Assembly: GCF_016889425.1 (NCBI RefSeq)
Contig: NZ_CP069513.1
Coordinates: forward strand, 806,001 to 870,000
DNA length: 64,000 nucleotides
Direction of reading: 5' to 3'
From: Corynebacterium amycolatum
Lineage (GTDB): Bacteria > Actinomycetota > Actinomycetes > Mycobacteriales > Mycobacteriaceae
Shown: piece after piece, positions 47,301-54,909 of the stretch
Numbering within the stretch: the first letter of the stretch is position 1
Layout: every line of letters starts with the position of its first letter
Notes under the pieces: generated by a model
What the model saw: only the letters and a program-made list of their open reading frames with translations
Database searches by the model: none
What the model was told of the DNA's origin: nothing
Position numbers and translations under genes: made by a program

Positions 47301-47975
47301 CGCCCACGCACGCCCGCGACGAGGCCCCGTAAAAGCGAAGAAGAGCAGCATCAGACCTGCGGGGATGCAAGCTGCCGCTGTACTGACCGCATTGACCGCG
47401 CCAGTGCACAGTACCGCTAGGCCGGACAGCAATACGGCACGGGCAGTCGCACGCCAGGGCAGTTCCTCGCGCCGGGCTGCGACCCGCAGGAGCGGAAGCA
47501 GAATCCACGGTGCCAGTGCGACCGGCCAGGTCTCGGACGAAATCGCGCCCAACGTCGTAATCACGCGCGGCGACAACGCGTACAACAATGCCGCCAATAC
47601 GCGAGAGGTATGCGTGCCGACGTTTATAGCTTCGGCCACGCGATATGCGCCGGTAAAAGCCACGCAGAGAGTAAGGCTCCACCACAGCGTCTGAATCAGC
47701 CAGCCGGGCGCTAGGACATCGGGCAGCAAACTAAACAGCGCGAAGAATGCGCCCTGTGGAAAGAGATAGCCATATGCCTGGTTTTGGAGCTGTCCCAGCG
47801 GCATGGTGTCTGACCACATGTTGAGCGAGGCGGACAAAAACCCGATGGGGTCTTCTGTCAGGTCGTGCTTTGTGTCAGCGACAGTCTTGCCGGGGGACTG
47901 GATGAATGCCAGCAGGCACAGCAAAGCCCACCAAGGTACAAGCACGCGCTTACGCGCTCGAACAAAGGTGGGCAT
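44364..47975 (-). CDS. aftD: Alpha-(1->3)-arabinofuranosyltransferase AftD
   Basis: The 1203-aa GT-C membrane enzyme decorates arabinogalactan and lipoarabinomannan with arabinofuranose from decaprenyl-phosphoarabinose. The N-terminus has the AftD pattern TKHDLTEDPIGFL, then GQLQNQAYGYLFPQGAFF. Twelve or so helices precede a long extracytoplasmic part. A carbohydrate-binding, discoidin-like module is visible around residues 705-850 (LDGDTSTWWEP). C-terminal helices and an Asp-rich tail close the protein. It is shorter than the mycobacterial enzyme (about 1400 aa). Confidence 0.9.
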   Translation of the reverse strand: MPTFVRARKRVLVPWWALLCLLAFIQSPGKTVADTKHDLTEDPIGFLSASLNMWSDTMPLGQLQNQAYGYLFPQGAFFALFSLLPDVLAPGWLIQTLWWSLTLCVAFTGAYRVAEAINVGTHTSRVLAALLYALSPRVITTLGAISSETWPVALAPWILLPLLRVAARREELPWRATARAVLLSGLAVLCTGAVNAVSTAAACIPAGLMLLFFAFTGPRRGRAWAMLGGWLAACAAVSMWWIVPLLLLGKYSPPFTDYIESSGVTTRWLSLGETLRGSTSWTPFVSFERVGGNALVAEPILIYATLAVAAIGLLGLVMRSLPLRRMWLMMLLIGLVIMAAWTEPFGLAWESAREVLDSTLAAVRNLHKFDTIVRLPLVIGFAHATAQLPWPWREPANEHTNETASDSATTGWQQWLHPEKHPRAIASMLVLVVIASATAPAWSARLAPTGGFSEVPGYWHEAADWLNEQGEDTRTLVVPSSPFADQTWGNTRDEPLQPLADVPWAVRDTVPLVPPEAIRGLDGLRNSLTRGREVPALDATLRNNGIGYVLVRHDLRVTSRGDSLRAITSTLQDSPTMEKVAEFADEDGHTAIQIWGAGPKELRNHALSPRLVDTTQIPLVAGGPEVLPRLDEVDSDAPVRILSGKNAGTVTDTPARRGRNYGEVVGAESAILAEDEDSYVRNLVPDYPVVGLPLTQTATGRATIEVSSSASEPYNVGGASADHSVTAMLDGDTSTWWEPLAGKSQAEWVKLSWKEPTDNAVLSLTGARVPVQLRIQTDTASSSVQLVPGETTRIPLPGGKTTSVLITAKIAPVGFAISELGLVIPQRDTGFDAFESSSPDSDEEAELSTEDIAEDLTPVRVPVVPNSSSLAQRWVFGQEIHEGTLVRLFTVPKPVKVKVDADTCRSSIGAPWASLQRGDGSDHRELTCGEEIELSPGPWRIDAKSDWVSLTSTDYFAPSAEQQKVTPIDLNNPIDSADHDRIVWLPISVNAGHELRVGGAAMKPVTVSGWQQGWTIPAGIGGAVELTYPPQQTWRTGILAGGALATVYALVTVGLAFAWRRFALTTPIPASSLSNDLPRAAIGIAAAATVTLVSSWPGVVVALVVVAATLGAVFWARKRGDVVKPWLNVRNALIVTLAATMSIAGLVLAANPWPKDDYAGADWPLQLLVTAALTIVACCSMLSDGGADDDTDSDVDNTDNAAD

Positions 47976-48004
47976 AGCTTTAAAGGAGGGTTAGCGTTAA
48001 AAAC

Positions 48005-48199
48005 TCAACGCTGACCGTACTCGACACCGCCAAGCAGAGCGTCATCGGTGGAAACAGCCTGTGCTTCCGGAATTCGGTCTTCGGTCAGAGCCTGGCCGAT
48101 GCCGAAGATAGCGGCACCACCGAGAAGGGCGCCAATGAGCGCCGAGGCCAGGGCAGGGCCAACGCTACGACGCTGCTCGGAATCAGTTTCGTATGCCAT
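48005..48199 (-). CDS. DUF2613 small membrane/secreted protein (Rv0236A-like)
   Basis: The 64-aa protein has one hydrophobic segment (ALASALIGALLGGAAIFGIG) and a polar tail ending GGVEYGQR. It matches DUF2613, whose mycobacterial member lies beside aftD. GAGGAG is 7 nt before the ATG. Confidence 0.82.
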   Translation of the reverse strand: MAYETDSEQRRSVGPALASALIGALLGGAAIFGIGQALTEDRIPEAQAVSTDDALLGGVEYGQR

Positions 48200-48395
48200 G
48201 TTGAGGACTCCTCGTGTGCATTAAGTCAATACTGTTTATAAAACTACACTCTGTGACTTCTGTAAACCAGTGGAACAGCTGGGATTCTCTCCCCGCCTTG
48301 AATTTTGAGCGGTTTCAGCGGTCATTGAGTTTTCTTAGTTGAGAGATTAACCCATTTTCTATCAGCTAAGTAAGTTTTTAAAAATTTTCTGGAAA

Positions 48396-48875
48396 TTATT
48401 CCTTTTCCCCCGGAACGACGAGGACCGGGCGGCCAGCATTCTTCAGCAACGCGTCAGAGGTCGAGGCGGTGAACAGACCACGCAAACCAGTAACACCGCG
48501 AGTGCCGGAGATAATCACGCCCGCATCGAGGTCGTGAGCTGCATCGACGATGGCCGACCAGATAGTAGTTTCAGTCTCTACCAAGTAGGGCTCCGCGACG
48601 AAGCCAGCCTCAGCGGCAATCTGTACACCCTCACGGCAAATACGGACGGCCTCGTCGTGAGCCGGATCGCCGTCTTCAGTCGTGGCATCCCAGTCGGGCT
48701 GCATCATGCCAGAGGCGCCAGCAGTGCGAGCTGCAGCGCGCTGCAGGGGTTCCCAGGCAGTCAGAATGTAGGCCTTCTTAACGCGCAGCAGTTTTCCGGC
48801 ATAGGCCAGCGCCCGCTTGGCTTCGTCGGAGCCGTCGTAGGCAATGAGCATGGAATCAGAAATCGGTTCAACCAT
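48396..48875 (-). CDS. Universal stress protein (UspA family)
   Basis: The single-domain Usp has about 159 aa, starting SMLIAYDGSDEAKRALAYAG and ending with the nucleotide-binding pattern GTRGVTGLRGLFTASTSDALL, core G-x2-G-x9-(S/T). An in-frame TTG at 48887 would add four residues; ATG 48875 is preferred. It is monocistronic. Confidence 0.88.
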   Translation of the reverse strand: MVEPISDSMLIAYDGSDEAKRALAYAGKLLRVKKAYILTAWEPLQRAAARTAGASGMMQPDWDATTEDGDPAHDEAVRICREGVQIAAEAGFVAEPYLVETETTIWSAIVDAAHDLDAGVIISGTRGVTGLRGLFTASTSDALLKNAGRPVLVVPGEKE

Positions 48876-49060
48876 TTTTGAGTTCAATCCTTACGTCAGA
48901 GATAGCCGAAAGACTGTCAATAGATAAAGAAAAAGAGATGTCCTTGTAGTCCAGGATAGGACAACAGCGACATTCAGTACGCTAGTTTTTAAGCTTCCTC
49001 GAACGAGCCGGCTTGGGTCGGCGAGAGAGTCATTAGCAGGAAGCGGTAACGTCCATTGTT

Positions 49061-50392
49061 ATGGCGATAGAAGAAAAACCAGGGCAACAACAGCCAAAGG
49101 CCGCTGGGTCCTCGAAGAATGCCATCGCGCTCAGCGTTCCCGTTCTCGTTATCGCCGTAATCGTCGCGGCGCTGAATTTGCGCCCGAGTATTGCGTCAAT
49201 CGGTCCGGTGATTGATCAGCTCCTATCCGACCTTGGCGCTTCCTCCGCCTTTGGTGGTTTGATTACAGCGATTCCGGGGCTCGCATTTTTCGCGATTGGG
49301 TTGTCCGCGGTTTCCGTCGGCAAGCGAATGGGCTTAAGCGGTGCACTCACACTGTCTGCGACGTTGCTATTCGTCGGCCTTGCGGTGCGCCCGTGGGTGA
49401 GCAGCATCTGGCTATTCCTTCTGTTTACGGCGTTGTCGGTTGCGGGTATTGCGCTGGGAAATGTACTGCTACCTGCGTGGATCAAGGTGCATGGCGGCCG
49501 TCATGCCGTCGTGCTGATGATGTTGTACTCCAGCATGCTCGCCCTCGGGGGCGGACTGGGGCCGGCGACGGCGTTTTTGATTAGCGATTCACCCGAAGCG
49601 TCCACAGGCGGCGTCGATATGTGGCGCTGGGCGATTGCCGTATGGGCGATAACCGCCTTTGTTCAGCTCGTTGTGTGGTTGCCGCTGCGTGCGCGCATCG
49701 GATTCGACTATCCGAAGGCCTCGGTCAGCTCCTCGGTAAACACGCCAATCTGGAAGTCGCCGACGGCCATTGCGCTGGCAGTTTTCTTCGGCGTGCAGTC
49801 GATGAACGCCTACGTGCTCATGGGCTGGATGCCGAAAATGCTTATCGACGCAGGCATCAGCGTCAGCGTAGCTACCGCGGCATCCATGATTGTTCAAGGG
49901 CTGGGCATCATCGGCGGGCTGCTGATGCCACCGCTGATTGCACGGCTCCGCACCATGTCCTACGTAGCCTTTGGTCTCGGCTGCCTTTTCTTCCTCGGGT
50001 ATGCGTTGATGATTCTGATCGACCAGTGGGGAGCGGCGGAAACTGGTGTTGGATACGCGATTGGGGCTGCGTTCCTGCTGGGCGTGGGTGGTTTTTGTTT
50101 CCCCATGGCTATCGCGCTGATTCCGGGCCGCACGCGCAGCCATGAGCTGACCGCGCGGCTGTCCGGCTTCGTGCAGCCAATCGGCTACATTTTCTCCGCA
50201 GTCGGGCCATTCCTGGTGGGTGTGGCCGCTGGAACGACGGAAACGTGGACACCTATTCTGGTCGTGCTGCTTGGTACTACGGTCGTGCTTGCAGTGCTTG
50301 GGCTGGCTGTCGGTCGGCCAACGTACATTGATGACGAACTGGCCGACCGAGGTATCGGTGAAAAGAAGCCGGGACGTATTCAGCTCGACTGA
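49061..50392 (+). CDS. MFS transporter, CynX/NimT family
   Basis: The 443-aa, 12-helix carrier has the CynX/NimT N-terminal pattern (ALNLRPSIASIGPVIDQL). Family members include cyanate and 2-nitroimidazole carriers; the substrate here is unknown. TAACGT lies 8 nt before the ATG, suggesting a leaderless transcript. It is followed by a two-component system on the same strand, which may or may not be linked. Confidence 0.85.
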   Translation: MAIEEKPGQQQPKAAGSSKNAIALSVPVLVIAVIVAALNLRPSIASIGPVIDQLLSDLGASSAFGGLITAIPGLAFFAIGLSAVSVGKRMGLSGALTLSATLLFVGLAVRPWVSSIWLFLLFTALSVAGIALGNVLLPAWIKVHGGRHAVVLMMLYSSMLALGGGLGPATAFLISDSPEASTGGVDMWRWAIAVWAITAFVQLVVWLPLRARIGFDYPKASVSSSVNTPIWKSPTAIALAVFFGVQSMNAYVLMGWMPKMLIDAGISVSVATAASMIVQGLGIIGGLLMPPLIARLRTMSYVAFGLGCLFFLGYALMILIDQWGAAETGVGYAIGAAFLLGVGGFCFPMAIALIPGRTRSHELTARLSGFVQPIGYIFSAVGPFLVGVAAGTTETWTPILVVLLGTTVVLAVLGLAVGRPTYIDDELADRGIGEKKPGRIQLD

Positions 50393-50448
50393 ATTTAGGG
50401 GAGTTAGCTCCACTGTATTTGAACCCGGGCCAACTTAGCTTTGAACCT

Positions 50449-51618
50449 ATGACAAAGAAAAAGAATTTAATCGCGCTGGCCTGGAGTTTTATTCTCGGCC
50501 TGCTGTTCATTCCGGGTTTGATTGCCTCTGTTGTGCTTCTGCCGTGGATTCCGCTCATCGGCCGAGGTGCCGACTGGCTCTCTCGCTGGGTGGCATCGTG
50601 GTCCGGCACCCCGATTGCCAACCGCGTGACCAATCGTTGGTTCGACATCCGCAACTTCGTCAACCTGCTCGTCCAACTGGTCATTGGGTTCGTCACCTTT
50701 ACAGCGTGGGTCGGCGGTGGTTTTACTGTCGGAGTGCTCTTCGCTGCACCTTTCCTGGTTGATGAAGTGCAGTTTTTCAGCTGGACTCTGACGGACCCAA
50801 CACAGAAAATCTCTGTTGCCTGGGTTTTCGCAATCCTCTTTTTGGTGCTGACCATCGCCATCAACCTCGGTGCCGGCCTGCTGTCCATTTGGCTCTCCCG
50901 CGTCATCCTCGCACCATCCAGCGAAGAAGTTACCCAATCCCGCGACGTGCTCATTGACTCCTTCTCAGGCGAGCGCCATCGCATTGAGCGCGAGCTTCAC
51001 GACGGTCCGCAGCAACACCTGACCGCCTTGAAACTCAACATTGCCGCTGCTCGCATGGGTAAGACTGAAGAAGATGTAGCCGAGGCGCTCTCCGCCGCCG
51101 ACCGTAATGCAACGCAGGCTCTTGCACAGCTGCGCTCCGTGGTGCTTGGCATTGCCCCGCCGGTACTGTTTGAAAACGGACTGGTCGCTGCCGTGAGGGA
51201 GCTGGCAGCGCACTCCGGAATGCAGGTATCCGTTGGTGAAAATGGTGTTTCCGACTTCGGCCCGATTGACGAAACCACAGCGTTACTCGCTTACCACAGC
51301 GCAGCGGAGGGGCTGACCAACGCCACCAAGCATGGCCATGCCAATCGAGCTGATATCACTCTCGCGGTTCAGACTCCGAAGAGGGCGCTCGTGTCTCATC
51401 CGGGTACGCTTACGGTCACTGTGCGCGACAACGGTGAAGGTCTGATGGAACCATCGGGGGCGGACGCTGTAGACGTCGTAAAACATGGCACGGGAACCGG
51501 CATTGCGGGCCTGCGCGAACGGGCGGCAGCGCTCGGCGGAACCGTGACGCTCACCAACGCCGACGGTGGTGCTGAATTGCGGCTGGAACTGCCTGTTCGC
51601 CAAGGAAGGACGCGATGA
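50449..51618 (+). CDS. NarL-type sensor histidine kinase
   Basis: The kinase has about 389 aa. Several N-terminal membrane helices carry no large extracellular domain, so it may sense the membrane. The HisKA_3 dimerisation/phospho-acceptor motif is ERELHDGPQQHLTALKLN (His near residue 183). The ATPase domain contains ATKHGHANRADITL (N box) and GTGIAGLRERAAALGG (G box). ATG 50449 follows TAGCTT by exactly 7 nt. The stop overlaps the regulator start as ATGA. Confidence 0.87.
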   Translation: MTKKKNLIALAWSFILGLLFIPGLIASVVLLPWIPLIGRGADWLSRWVASWSGTPIANRVTNRWFDIRNFVNLLVQLVIGFVTFTAWVGGGFTVGVLFAAPFLVDEVQFFSWTLTDPTQKISVAWVFAILFLVLTIAINLGAGLLSIWLSRVILAPSSEEVTQSRDVLIDSFSGERHRIERELHDGPQQHLTALKLNIAAARMGKTEEDVAEALSAADRNATQALAQLRSVVLGIAPPVLFENGLVAAVRELAAHSGMQVSVGENGVSDFGPIDETTALLAYHSAAEGLTNATKHGHANRADITLAVQTPKRALVSHPGTLTVTVRDNGEGLMEPSGADAVDVVKHGTGTGIAGLRERAAALGGTVTLTNADGGAELRLELPVRQGRTR

Positions 51619-52256
51619 AAGTACTGCTGGCCGAGGACTCCGTACTCCTGCGCGAGGGGCTGACCGGCCTGCTGCGGGCGCTGGGATACGAGGTTGTCGC
51701 CGTCGGTGATGCGGATCAGCTGCTCGACACTGCCGAAGGGCAGACGTTCGATGTCATCGTCAGCGATGTCCGGATGCCACCGAACATGCGTGACGACGGA
51801 TTGCTCGCTGTCACCAAACTTCGCCAGAGCAACCCTGACCAGCCGGTTGTCGTGCTCAGCCAATACGTGGCGGCCAGTTACTTAGATCGCCTGCTGCAGC
51901 ATGGTGGCTTTGGGTACTTGTTGAAAGAACGCGTCTCTGATGTCGAGCACTTCGTTGCGGCGCTGGAAGAGGTACGCGGTGGCGGTACCGTGGTCGACCC
52001 TGAAGTGGTTGCGACGCTACTGGCCGCAAAGCAGGACGGCATCGCCGCGCTGACTCCACGTGAGCGCGAAGTGCTCGACCTAATGGCGCAGGGGCTCAGT
52101 AATAAGGAAATAGAAAAACGCCTGGTACTAACCGCAGGCGCTGTGAGTAAGCATGTGGCGAATGTGTTCTTGAAGCTCGGCTTTCAGCCGGAAGATAACA
52201 ACCGTCGTGTCAAAGCAGTGCTGCGGTGGCTGAGATATACCGCGCCATCGAGTTAG
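51615..52256 (+). CDS. LuxR/NarL-family response regulator
   Basis: The 213-aa regulator is the partner of the upstream kinase. The receiver domain has AEDS near the N-terminus, the phospho-acceptor in FDVIVSDVRMPP, and the conserved Lys in LLKERV. The C-terminal LuxR helix-turn-helix is LTPREREVLDLMAQGLSNKE. It is translationally coupled to the kinase. Confidence 0.9.
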   Translation: MKVLLAEDSVLLREGLTGLLRALGYEVVAVGDADQLLDTAEGQTFDVIVSDVRMPPNMRDDGLLAVTKLRQSNPDQPVVVLSQYVAASYLDRLLQHGGFGYLLKERVSDVEHFVAALEEVRGGGTVVDPEVVATLLAAKQDGIAALTPREREVLDLMAQGLSNKEIEKRLVLTAGAVSKHVANVFLKLGFQPEDNNRRVKAVLRWLRYTAPSS

Positions 52257-52296
52257 GCTTTGCCGTTGTCTATGGTTTAAACCGCGCCCTACGCAA

Positions 52297-52342
52297 AAGC
52301 CTCGCGCCGACTCCTGCGAAACTGGAGTCGATGCGGGGCTTA
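52297..52342 (+). terminator. Long hairpin after the two-component operon
   Basis: Arms of about 18 nt (AAGCCTCGCGCCGACTCC and GGAGTCGATGCGGGGCTT) pair with a few mismatches. No long T-run follows, so efficiency is uncertain. Confidence 0.6.
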
Positions 52343-52434
52343 TGGCTAATTGGTGTTACTCGGATGTGCTACTCGGAGTAGTTTTGGCTGTTTTGGTGCC
52401 GCGGGGGTAGCTGAAAAGTAGCGGAAACAACAAT

Positions 52435-52459
52435 GAGGCTCAGCTTGACGCTGAGCCTC
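52435..52459 (-). terminator. Terminator downstream of tRNA-Gly
   Basis: There is a perfect 10-bp stem, GAGGCTCAGC / GCTGAGCCTC, with a 5-nt loop. On the minus strand it is followed by ATTGTTGTTT. It starts just past the tRNA 3' end. Confidence 0.8.
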
Positions 52460-52465
52460 TTAGAG

Positions 52466-52536
52466 AGCCGATGACGGGAATCGAACCCGCGCCGCCTGCT
52501 TGGGAAGCAGGAGTTCTACCATTGAACTACATCGGC
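52466..52536 (-). tRNA. tRNA-Gly (anticodon CCC)
   Basis: The 71-nt cloverleaf reads on the minus strand. The acceptor arm is GCCGATG/CATCGGC, the D arm GTTC/GAAC, the anticodon arm CCTGC-TTCCCAA-GCAGG with CCC at positions 34-36, and the T arm GCGGG-TTCGATT-CCCGT. No CCA is encoded. Confidence 0.95.
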
Positions 52537-52743
52537 ACACAGTAGGCGGAATGATTAAAAGCACGCCACGGGATTGGCACAGTAGGTGTGGCATGCAGGA
52601 AATCAGTCGCCCTCTGTAACTTCAATGTAGCACTCTCGATTCGCGTCGAAAAAATTGGTTGGCAGCAGCTCCGCTGAATTTATCGCGGGCATATCCTGCA
52701 ACCCGCACACGCTGTGCATTACAGAGCGGTTAAGCTGGTCTAT

Positions 52744-53325
52744 GTGTTGCTCTCAGATCGTGATATTCGTGCCGCTATCGATGCCGAAGGCTCCGGCCAT
52801 CTCGGCATTGATCCTTTTGACCCGAAGATGATTCAGCCTTCGTCCATCGACGTGCGTCTGGACAAGTTCTTCCGAGTTTTTAACAACTCGCAGTACACGC
52901 ACATCGATCCGAAGTTGCCGCAGGAAGAACTGACGTCCCCGCACGAGGTTCCAGAAGGGCAGCCCTTCATTCTTCACCCGGGCGAGTTCGTCCTGGCATC
53001 GACCCTGGAGTACTTCACTATTCCTCCGAACTTGGCAGGCCGCCTGGAAGGTAAGTCTTCGTTGGGGCGTCTGGGCCTGGCAACGCACTCGACCGCCGGC
53101 TTTATTGACCCAGGGTTTTCAGGTCACATCACGCTGGAGCTATCCAATGTGGCGAACTTGCCTATCGCACTGTGGCCAAATATGAAGGTCGGCCAGCTGG
53201 CACTGTTCAAGATGTCCTCGCCGGCAGAGGTACCTTACGGTTCCGGCAAGCTCGGTTCGAAGTATCAGGGGCAGCGCGGCCCGACGCCGTCGCGTGCGTA
53301 CCTGAACTTCCGTGATGAGGAATAA
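52744..53325 (+). CDS. dcd: dCTP deaminase
   Basis: The 193-aa enzyme deaminates dCTP and supplies dUMP/dUTP for thymidylate. Trimeric dUTPase-fold motifs are [21 protein letters not shown] and [20 protein letters not shown], the last containing the catalytic Glu. GTG 52744 ([12 protein letters not shown]) matches the family start. TAAGCT lies exactly 7 nt upstream, so the mRNA is probably leaderless. Whether it is mono- or bifunctional (dCTP deaminase/dUTPase) cannot be decided by eye. Confidence 0.93.
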   Translation: MLLSDRDIRAAIDAEGSGHLGIDPFDPKMIQPSSIDVRLDKFFRVFNNSQYTHIDPKLPQEELTSPHEVPEGQPFILHPGEFVLASTLEYFTIPPNLAGRLEGKSSLGRLGLATHSTAGFIDPGFSGHITLELSNVANLPIALWPNMKVGQLALFKMSSPAEVPYGSGKLGSKYQGQRGPTPSRAYLNFRDEE

Positions 53326-53526
53326 GGCACCTGAAACTCGGGATATGAACTCGGAATATAAATGAATTGCGAATAGCCCCGAGTGAATTCTCGGTGAAGA
53401 AATGGAAACAATTTTTCAATAAAGAGTTTCCGCAGGTGAAAAGCCTAAATATGGCCCTTTAGTTCACACCATTTAAGGGTTAAATCGGCTTGAGGGCCTT
53501 TTATCTTTCGATAAATAATAGCCCTT

Positions 53527-54909
53527 ATGCGTATTACGGTTATTGGTACGGGTTACCTTGGCGCCACTCATGCCGCGGCGATGGCGGAGTTAGGCCACGA
53601 GGTTCTCGGCGTAGATGTTGATCCTGCCAAGATTGAGGCATTGTCCGCAGGCCAAGTTCCTTTCTTTGAGCCCGGCTTGCCCGAACTGCTAAAGAAGCAC
53701 GTTGAGTCGGGGCGACTACGTTTCACCACTAACTACGACGAGGCTGTTGAATTTGCGAACGTCCACTTCGTAGGTGTCGGAACTCCGCAGGTCAAGGGCT
53801 CGTACGCAGCCGATGTTCGCTATGTGGACGCAGCTATTACCGAATTGGCCAAGCGCGTCGTCGGCAAGCATTTAGTGTTTGGTAAGTCCACTGTGCCCGT
53901 CGGTACCGCACCGCGCTTGCAGGAGCTGGCTGCGGAGATGATTAGTGAGCGCGCCGCATCCGGCGATGATGAGTTGAAGAACACCAGTCTCGAGATTGCC
54001 TGGAACCCGGAGTTCCTGCGCGAGGGCTTCGCGGTAAAGGACACTCTCGAGCCGGACCGTGTGGTGCTGGGCACCCAGAAGCCGGGGATGATCCTCAATG
54101 GTGCAGGTCAGGAAGTCGAATCGATCGCTGAGGGAAGCCTGCGCGAGTGCTTCGGCCCTATCTTTGAGCGTGAGACGCCGTTTATCGTCGCGGACACCGC
54201 CACCGCAGAGCTGGTAAAGGTGTCGGCGAACGCATTCCTCGCCACCAAGATTTCCTTCATCAACGCGGTCTCTGAAATCTGTGAGGTCACAGGTGCAGAT
54301 ATCACTACGCTTGCCGACGCCATCGGTATGGACGCCCGAATTGGCCGCCGCTTCCTCAATGCGGGGCTGGGCTTCGGCGGCGGTTGCCTGCCGAAGGATA
54401 TCCGCGCATTCATGGCCCGCGCTGGTGAGCTGGGCGTTGACCAGGCGCTGACTTTCCTGCGCGAGGTCGATGCAATCAACATGCGTCGCCGTGAAAAGAC
54501 CGTTGACCTGGTACGCGGCAGCTTCGGTGGCTCGTTGCTCGGTCACACCGTGACTGTGCTGGGTGCGGCGTTCAAACCGAACTCTGACGATGTGCGTGAC
54601 TCCCCGGCGCTGTCGATTGCCGGTTCGCTGTCGTTGGCAGGCGCTTCGGTGAGCGTTTACGACCCACAGGCCATGGAGAACGCCAAGAAGAATTTCCCGA
54701 CCTTGGAGTACGCACCGAGCATCGAAGCAGCTCTGGAAGGCTCGGAGATGGTTGTCGTCGCCACCGAGTGGCAGCAGTTCCGCGACATCGACCCGGTGGC
54801 TGCGAAGAAACTGGTCAAGCGTGCAGCGGTGCTTGACGGCCGCAACTGCCTGCCAACCGATCAGTGGCGTGCCGCAGGCTGGGATGTCACCTGCCTCGGC
54901 CGCGGCTAA
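53527..54909 (+). CDS. ugd: UDP-glucose 6-dehydrogenase
   Basis: The 460-aa NAD-dependent enzyme makes UDP-glucuronate. It has an N-terminal Rossmann motif (ITVIGTGYLGATHAAAMAELG), core GTGYLG. The catalytic Cys lies in GLGFGGGCLPKDIRAF. The C-terminal nucleotide domain includes LGAAFKPNSDDVRDSPAL. The stop overlaps that of the convergent YibE/F gene. A weak TTGAGG / TAAATA pair lies just upstream of the ATG. Confidence 0.93.
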   Translation: MRITVIGTGYLGATHAAAMAELGHEVLGVDVDPAKIEALSAGQVPFFEPGLPELLKKHVESGRLRFTTNYDEAVEFANVHFVGVGTPQVKGSYAADVRYVDAAITELAKRVVGKHLVFGKSTVPVGTAPRLQELAAEMISERAASGDDELKNTSLEIAWNPEFLREGFAVKDTLEPDRVVLGTQKPGMILNGAGQEVESIAEGSLRECFGPIFERETPFIVADTATAELVKVSANAFLATKISFINAVSEICEVTGADITTLADAIGMDARIGRRFLNAGLGFGGGCLPKDIRAFMARAGELGVDQALTFLREVDAINMRRREKTVDLVRGSFGGSLLGHTVTVLGAAFKPNSDDVRDSPALSIAGSLSLAGASVSVYDPQAMENAKKNFPTLEYAPSIEAALEGSEMVVVATEWQQFRDIDPVAAKKLVKRAAVLDGRNCLPTDQWRAAGWDVTCLGRG

